Part shown: positions 1-10,260 of the stretch, piece after piece
Layout of the letters: every line of letters starts with the position of its first letter
Position numbering within the stretch: the first letter of the stretch is position 1
Assembly: GCA_001598975.1 (NCBI GenBank)
Contig: BBXU01000097.1
Location: 1-50,249 of the forward strand
From: Parachlorella kessleri
Taxonomy: Eukaryota > Chlorophyta > Trebouxiophyceae > Chlorellales > Chlorellaceae
Reading direction: 5' to 3'
Length of the DNA stretch: 50,249 nt
Notes under the pieces: generated by a model
What the model was told of the DNA's origin: nothing
Database searches by the model: none
The model's input: only the letters and a program-made list of their open reading frames with translations
Translations under genes and position numbers: made by a program

Positions 1-496
1 CCTGTCACGTGCATGTCCATCTTAAAGCAGGGGGGCCAGAATACCCAGGAATCGACGGTGGCAAAGAAACAGGGACCTCTTGGTGGATTCCTTGCCAGGC
101 CCTGGCTGCCACAATCATCCTGGCCGACACGACCAGCCATAGTACCTGCTGACGTCGGCTGCTTGGCAACAACAAAGCCTCTGTAGGTGGCTCGTATCAA
201 GCCAGTGGGCAGGAAAACAGCTGCTGAGGAAATGACTGAACGTGAAGGCAACCCATAAGACCTGCACCAGTACCTGGCAGCCACCCTTTCAACATTTTAG
301 GGCTGCTGGCTGCAGCTTGCCTCCTGTGTCTTGCTTCGGCAGGCAGACAACACTATCCAAGTAACCAGCTCGATGTGTGCTTGACTTAAACGTTCAGAGG
401 GCCACTAAGCTGTTCACCATGGTTAGCTTGGATACCACACTTCCTAGCCAGCCTGGTTATGGCATCAGCAGGACAAACCACAGAGGCGTTCCTTCA
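1..496. other. Left-edge stretch without a recognised gene
   Basis: This is downstream of the minus-strand S1-domain gene, which stops at 497-499. Short open frames exist on both strands but none shows a recognisable domain or convincing splice pattern. It probably contains the 3' UTR of the S1 gene. No TTACA (minus-strand TGTAA) was noticed here, so the poly(A) site is not placed. Confidence 0.4.
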
Positions 497-3400
497 CTAC
501 TGGCTATCCCCACCAGCCTCTGCCAACTGCACTACTGTGGCAGCGACCAGTCTGCGTACTTCCTCCCGAGACAGGCTGGCCACGAGTGCCACTTCCTGCA
601 CATCTAAGCCCTGCCGCAATACCAGGCGGTACTGGCAGGCTGCGGCAGCATGCGAGCCCTCTCCTGCCTGCGAGCCATCACCTAATGCTGGGTCATCCTT
701 GGCGATATAGACCTGCACCACCACACCCATGACAAAGAGTCAGGCATAAAACGCCAGCTGAGAGTCACTGAAGTTTTCTATAGTGGAAAAGTAATGGTGG
801 GGACAGCGTGGCATGGTGTCAACAGAGCTGTGACATCACGCAGTCACGAGCCGACTCCAAGCGGAGGTTATGAAGTTTTGTTTTTCAGCCTTAGGCGAAA
901 GGTTGCATGTGTGCCGCCCCCCCCCCCCTCCCAAGCACCCAGGTCCCCTTAGCTGATGCGCAGCAGTTGTGGCATTGCGTACCTGAAGCTGGTACCCAAC
1001 AGGCGCAGACCAGGTACACACCAGCGCAACCGAGCACCCCAGCATGACGCCACGCACCTCAAGGGCCTGGGAAGCCGCCCTGCTTTGCAGCCGCACGCCC
1101 AGTTGGGCGTCCTCTATGCCGGGGGTCCGCCGCAGCGCCTCAGCGAAGCGTACAGCCACCTCCATATCCCCCAGCCTGGTTCTCAGGTCAACCTGCGGCT
1201 CCCCTGAAGAGCCAGGGGCCTCGCCAGCACCCCCTTCCCTGGGGTTGCTTGTCTCCCTGCCGCCATGGCCTCCGCCGCTGCTGCTGCTGCTCTCCCCGGT
1301 GTACCAACCAGCAGTGGTGCCATTCAAGCTGTCGGCCGCCCTAGACCCGCCCCCTCCCCTTGCCGCTGCTGCCGATGTGCTGAGACCGAGCATGGAGTCG
1401 AGTGTCTGCTGGAGGGGGTTGGGGGTTGCCAGGCGGAAGGAAAGGAAGACACGGCCTTGCTCCAGGTCCACATGGGAGAGCACGGCTGGCAGGGTCTGCC
1501 CAACCTGCAAGGGTTGGCACATAGCCAAGACGCAGGCTTGAAACGTGGCTACCTGTGCCTTTGAAGGGGCCCAACTGCTAGCCATAGTTGCGCCTGCGCC
1601 CATAGGATATGATGCCTACTACCATTGTGTGGTGCAGCCCCCTTCTGTTTGCTCCAAAGCCAAAGTCCATCTAAGGTGTCACACTGTATGTCGTGCCGCA
1701 ACAAGCCTACCCATACATGGCAAGTGCCCTGTGGTCCAGCAGGACTGCATGGATCCACCCGAGCATGTCGCCTCGCCTCGCACCTTGAACACTTGCGCAG
1801 GGTTCCGCACTGGGTCCCACGCCAAATGGGAGACATGGATCAGGCCCCTGCCTCTCAGAGGTGACGCCAGGCCTTCATCATCCTCAGCCTCCGCCACTGC
1901 CACTTCCGCCGCCCCTGCCGCCGCGGCTGGTTGCTGACCTTGGCGAGCCGTGCCAGGGGCCCCAGCCGGTGGTATCTCAAAGTCCACAAAGCACCCAAAG
2001 CTCTTCACCGTCAGGATTGTGGCGGGTACAACTTGGCCCAGCCAGGGAAGTGCTGCCTCGGCTACCTCCAGCGCTTCTGGGCTGACCTGGGCCTGCCAGG
2101 CCTCCGCTGCGCGCTCTGCATGGGGGTGCCGGTTTAGCAGGCAGGAGGAGCTGGGCCACAGGTGTGCCAGAAGTTGAAGTGCCACTTGCAGCCTGCCTCA
2201 GCGCGCGCCTGCTGACAGACTGCCCAACATGCGCAAGTCACGGTCATGCCTTGGAACCCTGCACCTCTCCTCACGCCGAGACCCGCCGCAGTCACCAAGC
2301 CATTAGCACCACCTGCCCCTCGTCTCTGGTAAGGCAACAACCCTACCTGAGAGCACCACCTGCCCCTCGTCTCTGGCAAGGCAACAACCCTACCTGAGAG
2401 CACCACCTGCCCCTCGTCCTGCCGGACCTCCACCACACAGGCTTTCAGAGTCTCTCCCAGCAGCAGCTTCATAGCCTCCCGCCGCAGCCCGGCCGCCGGG
2501 GGAGCTGTGGCCGCCCCAGCAGCATTGGGGTCGCCGCCGCCGCCTGCCTGCTGCGCCAGCCTGGCTTCTTCTTGCAGCACCCTCAGCCCATTGCGCGTGC
2601 TGAGGAGCTTCATGGGGATGAAGCCTGCATGGGCCCAGGGACGAGAAACTCAGCTACCGGCTGCAACGCAAACTTCACTACAGGCTCCACTACAGATTTG
2701 TAGGCCCAAACACGCTTGATCCGAGAGCTGACGCCTGTTTGTGCACGTGTCTCGCTCCTACGTTGCTTGCCAGATCCACACACGATACATTGGCTGAGCT
2801 TCACACTAGGTTATCTTCAAACTCCTGTACGTACGGTGCATAGAATTGTGCGCACGGTCCAACCTTACCACTTACCACACAGCCGCTCCCCCTTCACCAT
2901 CACGCCCGCTGAGTGGACCTGCCACACCTCCACCCTCACAGGCCGGCCCGCGTCCAGGCATGCCTGAGCTAGCTGCAGCGCCTGACTCTGCCGGGATTGG
3001 CGTAGCCCCTGCCTTGCCGCCTCCTCCAAGACCTCAATCCCAGCAGCAAAGCCGCTGCCGCTAGGTGGCATGCTTTGCAGCTGGGGCGACCGCTGCCCAG
3101 GCTGCTCTGGGGCACCATCCAGCGGCTGCAGGCCCGAGAGCGCCTCCTGCTCCTGCTCCAGTTCCGGTGCCGGCCATGATGGCTGCTGCTCCTCCGGCTG
3201 CTGCTCCTCTGCTTGTGGCAGGCCCTCTGCATCCATCGCCCGTCCCAGCAGGGCTGCCAGAGCAGTGTCTGCCACAGCTGCGTTGCCCAGTGCCTGGAAA
3301 CGGGCCGTATCAACCTTGGGTAGGGAGGTGCCGCCATCACCAGGCTGCCCAGTCCTGCTAGCTTCGCTGCGAACCATCCTGTCATGCCATTGGGGCCGCT

Positions 3401-4442
3401 GGGCCATGGGAGCAGACGCATTTGCTTCAGGCGTCGCTGCTTGATGCTCAGCATCTGCAGTGCCAACATCCTGCTGCGGCAGTGACTGCTCGCCAGCTGC
3501 AGTTTCAACAACCTGCCGTGGCCCTAATTGCTCCTCATCCTGCTGCTTTGCCCCTGCAGGCAGTGCCGCACTTTTCTGTGGCCGCCTGTGTGGCTGTGGC
3601 GCAGCTTCACCGCTTTGCTCGCTGTCTTGATGTAGGGACGCTGCCTTGGAGGAACCATCTGTGCTTGTGCTGGCATCTGCCGCCTTGTGGGTCGGTCTGG
3701 TGGGCTGGCTAACGGATGCTGTGCTTGAAGCTGCCCTTACTCGTGAGGCAACCGGCCTCACCGTTTCCTGGTCAGGGTTCGGCAAGGCAGGGCTGGGAGC
3801 TGCTAGGGTTTCAGATGGACGCTGCGGCGCACCAGGCCTCGAAGGCCTCTCAGCAGGGTTCTGCACTAGAGGCAGCGGTGGCGGCGATCCTGCTGCTGCT
3901 GCTTCTGTCGCCGCCGCTCCTTCCGAAGAAGGTTCAGCCGGTTTCGGCAAGGCAGGCCGGGGCGCCAGCGGCGGAGCCGGCTTGGGAGGCGAAGGCGCTG
4001 GCGCTGCTGCAACCTTGGCTCGTGCCCCAGGGCGCGTTGGTGGCGCAGCTAAAACTGGCGGCTTCTTAGGGGGAGGCCCTGCTCCGGGCTTGGGCAGCAG
4101 CTGTGCCGGCAAGGTTGTCTTAAAGCTGGAGCGCTTGGGGCCCAGCCCAGGGCGGGCAGGAGGGGTGGCAAGGACTGCCCCTTGTGCTGGGGCTGAAGGC
4201 CTGGCCGGCTTGCTGCTCGCCAGCGCACGCTCAAAGGTGGCATAGCTAGGCGGGTCTTGAGAAAGCTCGTCCCAGAGCGAATCATCCTCTAGGAACGACG
4301 CGTCCTCACCTCCGTCTTGAATGGCAACCTGCAAGCAGATGAGATAGGGGAGGCATAGTTTAGTCAGGTGGCTGGTCGGCCAGGCGTTATATGGGGGCAG
4401 GAGGGGTGGCGGTGGCAAAAAAGCCCAGGGTTTACCGTACAC
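497..4442 (-). CDS. S1 RNA-binding-domain protein, probably plastid
   Basis: Exons on the minus strand are 4328-2876, 2624-2394, 2115-1784, 1552-983 and 712-497. All phases agree and give about 934 codons. The first coding exon lies upstream of 4328 and is unresolved; a start at 4442 without an intron is possible but less likely, because CTGCAG just before 4328 is a good acceptor. The first ~450 residues are Pro/Ala/Gln/Ser-rich and look disordered. An S1-like segment follows, split by an intron, with GVMVKGERLCGFIPMKLLS and KACVVEVRQDEGQVVLS. A second S1 domain has ATILTVKSFGCFVDFE and GLIHVSHLAWDP. The C-terminal part (VGQTLPAVLSHVDLEQGRVFLSF) resembles a degenerate S1 fold. S1 proteins bind single-stranded RNA in translation or RNA processing; plastid location is inferred from plant S1 proteins and not from a visible transit peptide. 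Confidence 0.75.
2306..2420 (-). repeat. 47-bp tandem duplication across an exon/donor boundary
   Basis: A 47-bp unit starts at 2306, repeats at 2353, and begins a third, partial copy at 2400. On the minus strand each unit carries the coding end GTGGTGCTCTCAG followed by the donor GTAGGG. The S1-gene exon ending at 2394 therefore has a second copy of its own end and 5' splice site 47 bp further into the intron. Using the second donor would shift the frame, because 47 is not a multiple of three. Confidence 0.9.
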
Positions 4443-4957
4443 GGCAGGGACAATCTCAAATTCGTGACGTCAGGGCTCTCAGGAAACAGGCGTTGCAACA
4501 ATGGCCTGCCCTTGGCAGACTTGCATGTGCGAGTTTTCCAGGAATGTTGAACCTAACCTCTGCCCCCGCAGCTCTGGATAAACCCCTTCTCTCAAGTACA
4601 ACCACACGTAAGTCAAAGGCGCAAGTGGGTTCCCCTCAACTTCATTTCTCTCCTGGTCAAGCCAGAGTCGTCACATGCATTCCATGAATCATCTGTCGCA
4701 TGCCCTGTCTGGGCAGGACGGCTATGCAGTACGCTTCCTCAGTCATGCACATGTGAAGCTGACCAGGTCTCGGTTGATCTCCGAGTCCTTCGTTTGAAGG
4801 TTTTCAGGTCGTATGCGGCCATTGCTGGCGCGGGGTGCTAAATCGTACGGGGCAGCAGTGTGCAATCCAACGCACTCACTCACAGTTGCACCAAGTGGTG
4901 TATATTTCAGTGCTTAGGGGGGAGCGCAGCCCCAGCTTGACGTGCCAGTAGCTCACA
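4443..4957. promoter_or_regulatory. Spacer between divergent S1 and SUFU-like genes
   Basis: This holds the unresolved first exon and promoter of the minus-strand S1 gene and the promoter or 5' UTR of the SUFU-like gene. A minus-strand open stretch around 4440-4560, ending near a GTACGG donor-like site, could be the missing S1 first exon, but no ATG was placed. No other gene is seen. Confidence 0.35.
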
Positions 4958-6476
4958 ATGCCCTCCTTCGTCCGCTCGCTCATCGACGTGCTTGGCTGCC
5001 GTTGCTGCTCGAACACCGCTGAGCAGTCTGGAGATCAGTACTTGCAGCCGCTCAATCTCTTCCAGCCCAGAGCGACCACAACAGGCAGGCTCGCAGGGGC
5101 TGGTTCTCCAAGGGCACTGGTGGTCCAAGTTACTCCAGGCCCTCACCTATGCTGCCTTCCTCCCTTGCTGCAGTTGATGAGCTGGTTGAGCAGAGCACAG
5201 CAGCCAGGGAGCGCATGTGGCGGTCACTGGGCAGCCTAGAGCCCTTCGCTCTCAGCCAAAACGCAGCCAGCTCACCGCTGGCTGGGCCCAAGTGGCCAGC
5301 GCTGCGGCAGAACTTCAGAGTGATACACCGACCGAACGGCAACGTTATGGTTGTCAGTGATGGTCTTTCAGACCCCTTTGACGACATCCATGAAGGTGCG
5401 CTGGCTGTTGCAAGGGGTGAATAGCATAGCCTTGACCCTGGCAGAGCCCTGGCAGAATATGGAGAGCGGCGGTCAACCACAACGCTGGGTTTCGCTTGCA
5501 CAGTTCAGCACAGCTGTGTATGCAGCTGATATCTAGGTAGCAGGCGCCCTTGCAGCAATGTGAAAGCAGCCAGGGCGACAATCTAGTACTCTTACCCAAC
5601 CCCCCTGTGCAGGTGACGGCAACGTCAATGGCTTTGGCCTGGAGTTTTTCATTGAAACTCCGGCGGACGAGATTGGCACCTCGTTGTCAGAAATCAAGCG
5701 CAGCTGGCAGTTCCAACTCCTCTACACTGTCAGCCAGTTGGCAGCGGGGCATGGCGGCATCCGCTCTATCATAGACGACATGCACCTGCTGTCAACAGAA
5801 GCAGAAGGGGTGAACACCTACATACCCGAGGAGCAGCGCAAGGCCCATGTGAACAGAGACGGCCGCGTGGGAGCCCTGCTGGGTCTTACAGATACGCGCC
5901 TTGGTGCAGCACACTGTGAGTGTTGTCGATGGCAGGTAGCGTGGCCTACTGGTTTTTCAAACCTGAGTGTGGCCGGGCGTCGTGCCAAGGGTTGGTCTGG
6001 TTGTTGTTTGTACTCAAAATGTCGCTATGCTAAAGAAATCTCTCCGAAATGCGAAGCCACACGATAAGTGTGTTTTTTGGCATCTCATAATTTAGCGAAG
6101 GGATGCCAGTGACAGTAGCAGGGTGGTTAGGCGGGCACGCCTCGAGAAAATAGCGCGAACTGCAAGGCTACAAGGCTGTTGGTGGTATAAGGTAGTGTGA
6201 AATAGATGTCAAGAACCACATCATTGCATGTCCTAGCTGTAGGCACGGTGGGCACCCATATCTATCCCCTGCATTTTGCCCACCCTTGCAGACGTGGCCG
6301 ACAAGATTGATGGCATGCCGCTGACCGACGTGCGGCTTGTAAACATCAAGCTCATATCGCTGCCGGAGCTGAAGTTGATCACGGATAGAGGTGCAGAAGG
6401 GCGCAGGAAGCTGGCTGAGCTGTTCAATGACGACTACAGGCTGGTGTCCTCGCTCAAGCGGCCATCTGCGCTTTAA
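4958..6476 (+). CDS. Suppressor-of-fused (SUFU)-like domain protein
   Basis: Exons are 4958 to about 5084 or 5102, then 5174-5395, 5613-5915 and 6292-6476, about 278-284 residues. The ATG at 4958 (MPSFVRSLIDVLG) is the first in frame. The donor of exon 1 is ambiguous: G|GCAGGC at 5085 or G|GTTCTC at 5103 both fit the phase. The core has VSDGLSDPF, then NGFGLEFFIETP, a helical SWQFQLLYTVSQLA and a C-terminal LRLVNIKLISLPELKLI-like strand/helix segment (about residues 225-245). The SDGLSD plus GFGLE pairing matches the SUFU fold (PF05076), which is found in animals and widely in bacteria. Function here is unknown; algae lack Hedgehog signalling, so the animal role should not be transferred. The family call rests on motif recall rather than on a search. 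Confidence 0.55.
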
Positions 6477-6796
6477 CACTTAGCTAGAAGGTGGGAGGCG
6501 GAAGGAGAAAGCACTTTTTTGGGGGTCTGGCACGGCCTACTACTGGGTGGAACACTGCTAGCTGCGTGCAGCCTGCAGCCAGCACCCCTGGGTGCAGCTG
6601 TCTAGGAGCTGACTGCCGACTGGTAGCATTCGCAGGAGACACGGGTATACAAGGCTTCCTGTACAAGGAAAGCACCTTGCGCAGTTGGACTGGTGTTTCA
6701 GGGCCGAGTAACAGCCGCCTAGTCTTCATTTTGTTGTTGGGGTGATTGTTGCTCACCTTACCTTCGTAGCTGTGCAGGATTGCATTTATAACTATC
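6477..6796. other. Convergent 3' spacer
   Basis: This lies between two stop codons facing each other (SUFU-like at 6476, unknown protein at 6797). The nearest plus-strand TGTAA seen is near 6830, inside the last exon of the opposing gene, so the 3' ends may overlap. No gene is seen here. Confidence 0.5.
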
Positions 6797-8208
6797 TTAT
6801 GCTCTTGGATGCCGGTGGGTAGTACATCGTGTAAATTTGTCAGCCTGGATCCCACGGGTGGACCTACTCACCTGTATGCCTGGGCGCTGCGGCTTGGCCT
6901 TCAAGAGTGCCCCCGGTCTGGAGGGCTTGGCCGCCAGCTTTTCAAATCCTGCCAGACTGGTTCGGCTTGAATATATGCTGCCTGCATTAGCACTAGCACC
7001 AAGCTCAGCAAAATTGGGGCCAGCCATCACCTGAATACAATGCATTGGGCCCGCCCGATAGGGTCTTCCAATCAGCAAAGGGATGAGGTTGGGTCAATGC
7101 AACTTACCTAGTTGATTGAGGGAGGGGAGCGTCAGATGTGCCGCCCGGGCCTTATTTTTAGCAAGCTTACGCTGCGCTGTTGATATCGCTGGAGGCTTGG
7201 GTTTCGAACTCAACAGCTTCACATCCATCATGCCCACCTGCAACCAGGTTACATAACAGAAATGCTAATATATAACTGTTCAATGAAAATGGAATGTATT
7301 CTCTGCAATAAATATCAACATACGTAATGAAGGCCAAAGACTGCACTCTGCTTAAGAAACTTGCAAAGGCCTCATCTGCTTCGCGCAGCGTGTGCTTCAA
7401 TTAAGCTCCTGCAGCCCACCCGATTCTTGTTGCGCTCCAATGTGGAGCTGGCTGCGCTTGTGCTGCCACCAGGCCCCTCCATGAGGGCCTCGAATATGGC
7501 ATATTCCTCTATATCATCCTCGCTCTCCCAACTGCAGAGCATGGCAAGGTCGGAAGCTCGGCCAGACTCAGTGACATAGTACATCTCACAATCCCCGACC
7601 ATATCACATTTCCAGCATGCTGCACTGGTGCTAAGCCAGCTGCCGCCTTCCTAATCACACTGTCTGCCACTTCTAACAAAACCAACCCCTGCCTGACACT
7701 TGCACTTGGGTACCTTGCGTCATACTTGCAATAACGGAACTGAGAAACTCACTCGCTCAGTAATTCCAAGCTTTCCTCGTCAACTACAACAGCCGTGCTA
7801 TTGAGCTGCAGCTGACGCTGAACCTCCGCTGGCTTTTCTCCCATGAGCTTCCCAAACATGAGATAGTCCCCCAGCTTGGGGACACCCTCGTTGCCGTCCC
7901 CTGAGGGTTCCAGAGGCGGCAGACCCAGGTCCTGCCGCCCAGATCCATACTCCTGTAACGGTCAAGTTGCCAGCATACGCTTTTGTGGCCATGGGCAGAG
8001 CATGTCACACCGAAATGTAGCTCAGCTCAGCTCTCGAGCTTTGACCGCCTCCAGATAACTTAATAGTTTTGCAGTGGAAGTTTGCAGCCCACCTGCGTAC
8101 CTTCTGTTTCCTCTTCTTGGCACAGACTTTCGTAGACCGTGTCAGCCCCACCCCTGGCCTGCAGGCTCCGAGCCACCGCCGATGTGTGGCCAGCCGAGGA
8201 GCCTCCAT
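6797..8208 (-). CDS. Conserved-looking protein of unknown function
   Basis: Five exons, 8208-8101, 7952-7753, 7624-7420, 7237-7108 and 6981-6797, join in phase into 276 codons. The N-terminus MEAPRLATHRRWLGACRPG is Arg-rich, has almost no acidic residues (one Glu at position 2) and is followed by KKRKQK, which looks like an organellar transit peptide. A segment VPKLGDYLMFGKLMGEKP is followed by a Cys-containing patch (ACWKCDMVGDCEMYYV) and an acidic stretch SWESEDDIEEYAIFEALMEG. The C-terminal third is Lys/Ser/Pro-rich and probably disordered. I do not recognise the family. The CWKC-x5-C arrangement could bind metal, but too few Cys/His residues surround it to say so. It is head-to-head with the rhodanese gene. 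Confidence 0.6.
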
Positions 8209-8542
8209 AACAGCTTAGCCTACTCGCTGTTCTTCAAACTTCCATCTCCCAGACTACTTGAAGCAGCTGTAGCAGTCAGCGCGGAAGCAGGATAGGATGC
8301 AAGTCAGACATGCATATCATGATACGTGGTTTTTCCAGCCAACATAGAAGAATTAGCACAGAGTAAAATGTATGATGTGAAGCACGAGTGGATGAACTGG
8401 TCATATGGCCTGCCAGCTCATCCTGGTACCCGCAGGGCGCGCAGCAGGAGATGGTCAGAAATCTCTCTCTATCAGCCTATTCCAGCTTGCAACAATTTGG
8501 GATGAACTTCCCCTGGGGTTCAACTGACGTCCATAGTACCGC
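8209..8542. promoter_or_regulatory. Candidate bidirectional promoter
   Basis: This 334-bp spacer separates two divergent start codons (8208 minus, 8543 plus). No repeat or obvious TATA box stands out. The promoter role is inferred only from geometry. Confidence 0.4.
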
Positions 8543-9903
8543 ATGCTGCGTGCCCTTCCAAATAGGTTTGCTGCCCCGAGGTTAAATCGAAACTGCACCC
8601 AACGACGTGCTCCTGTTCAAGTCCCCACCAGATGCCAAGTTAGAGATAGCAAAATGGAAACCCGTAAGGCACAGCTGGATGAGTTGGTGGCCAAGCTGTC
8701 TAAGATGTTCCCTGAGGCAAGGCAACACAGCTGTCCTTGCAACGGGACTTAAAACTTCTCTAGAACACGCCCTGTGTGGGCCTTTGACTCACTGGGGCTT
8801 CTCTCGCGCAGGTCAAGAACCTTACTGCAAACGAGCTTCACGCGCTGCTGGAAGACCCAGACCAGGAAGTGGTCCTCGTAGATGTTCGCCTGCCCGAAGA
8901 AGTGGCGGTCTCTGTCATCCCAGGCGAGGCCCAACCGTCAGAGTGGTAACATTGAGGCCCCCTGTGCTGCCAGTGATAGGGCAGGGTGGCGGTCAGCATG
9001 CCTGGCACTCTGGCCTTGGAACTTGTGCGCGACTGTCTTTGGTCCTGGTGGTGAGTGGTGCGAAGGGAGAGTAAGGGTTGCAGTGTGCCGACAGGGTGGC
9101 TCCTCTTGTATGTGGAGGTGGTGCAGGGAAAACTTTGACAGAGGAGGAGTTCCAGCAGCAAAAGGAGGAGCTTCGGGATAGTAAAGTAGTGTCTTACTGC
9201 ACAGTGGGCTTCCGCAGTTCGCAGTTTGTGAAGCGGGCGCAGGCGGAGGGTTTCCAGGCCTACAACCTAGCCGGCAGCATTGTCGCGTGGGTGAGTTGTT
9301 GTTTGTTGCATTTGCCAATGGTGGCATGCAATGCGACAGTGGAGAGGTAGGGGTTACTGTGGTGAGAGGTCTGGACGCAGAAGTGCTGCGGACTTGTTGG
9401 TTTATTTGATCACGGCTGGCAGGTGGATGAGGGGATGCACAGCTCCAGGGCACATGCTGCGGGGCTTGTTGGTTTATTTGATCACGGCTGGCAGGGGGGT
9501 GAGGGGATGCACAGCTCTAGGGCACATGCCTAGGGCCCGCAGTTCAGTCTACTGGCTGCTCATGAGTGAACCCTCCGAATAAGCATCCACCCACTTTGAT
9601 GCAGCGACGAGACTGCCAGCGGTGCCAGCTCTAAGAAATGCCTCTGTCCCTTCATCTTTGCAGACGCAGGAAGGCTACCCCCTGGTAGTGCGGCCGCAGC
9701 CCCTCGCTGGCAGCCAAGCCCAGCGAGAGCTAGAAGTCGAACACCAGCCAGGGCAGCCAACCAAGCGCGTGCACGTGTTTGGCAAGCAGTGGGCGCTGCA
9801 AGGGGAGGGGTATGAACCCGTGATGTTTGGCTCCCCTTATTGGGAGTATGCTAAGGGGGCAGTACGGAAGCTTTTACCCAGCTGGTTGCATGGGGGCAAT
9901 TGA
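8543..9903 (+). CDS. Rhodanese-like domain protein
   Basis: Exons 8543-8716, 8812-8923, 9127-9290 and 9664-9903 give 229 residues in phase. The N-terminal ~45 residues (MLRALPNRFAAPRLNRNCTQ) are basic and fit organelle targeting. The rhodanese domain starts near residue 60 with NELHALLED and VVLVDVRLPEEVAVSVIPG. The active-site loop is SYCTVGFRSSQFV, so the catalytic Cys and the C-x-x-G-x-R-S pattern are intact, followed by GFQAYNLAGSIVAW. Rhodaneses carry sulfur on this Cys (thiosulfate sulfurtransferase or related). The C-terminal ~70 residues after the domain (KRVHVFGKQWALQGEGYEP) are an extension I do not recognise. The first two introns start with GC (GCAAGG at 8717, GCGAGG at 8924); the GT alternatives break the domain. 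Substrate is not predictable. Confidence 0.9.
9393..9530 (+). repeat. Two-copy ~72-bp direct repeat in rhodanese intron 3
   Basis: Two near-identical units beginning cttgttggtttatttgatca lie in tandem, the second starting about 72 bp after the first. They differ at a few positions (for example ggtggatgag versus ggggggtgag). They lie wholly inside the third intron (9291-9663). Confidence 0.85.
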
Positions 9904-10260
9904 CCTGCTGCCTAACCATATTGATGACCTGGTGCCAATTTTGCTCGGCTTATCAACCCTGGGCCATGCAAGTGCATCGTCCCAGTTGTGGGCCTTGCAA
10001 ATGCCTCATCCCAGCAACTGAGACGGAGCTGTGGAAGCCTTACAAGCACGCAACCACAGCGAGCCGCAGGCAATTCCATATGGAAAGGCCAGGACAGCTG
10101 CTGACGCATGCAGCCTCCTGCTGGTTCATGGCCTCTGCAAGTCACGCATGGCATATAAACCAGCATGAACCAGACACTGGCAGAGGCTTTACACCCAGCG
10201 TACTGCTAGGCATACCAGCGGCAAGTGTGGAAAGGATTTGGTTGCGACCAGACACTGGCA
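9904..10260. other. Convergent 3' spacer, rhodanese and 5'-nucleotidase genes
   Basis: Two genes end here in opposite directions. TTACA at about 10039 would be a minus-strand TGTAA poly(A) motif for the 5'-nucleotidase gene, about 220 nt after its stop. No coding feature is seen. Confidence 0.4.

Noticed and set aside
919..930. Poly-C run
   Set aside because: A simple homopolymer near an intron edge of the S1 gene; no further structure, and prone to sequencing error.
1044..1541. Long plus-strand open frame opposite the S1-protein exon
   Set aside because: It is Pro/Ser/Leu-rich, has no domain, and mirrors the GC-rich minus-strand exon 1552-983, whose frame and phase fit the gene.
3646..4245. 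199-codon plus-strand open frame
   Set aside because: It is a shadow of the Pro/Ala-rich minus-strand exon 4328-2876; the composition is explained by the opposite strand.
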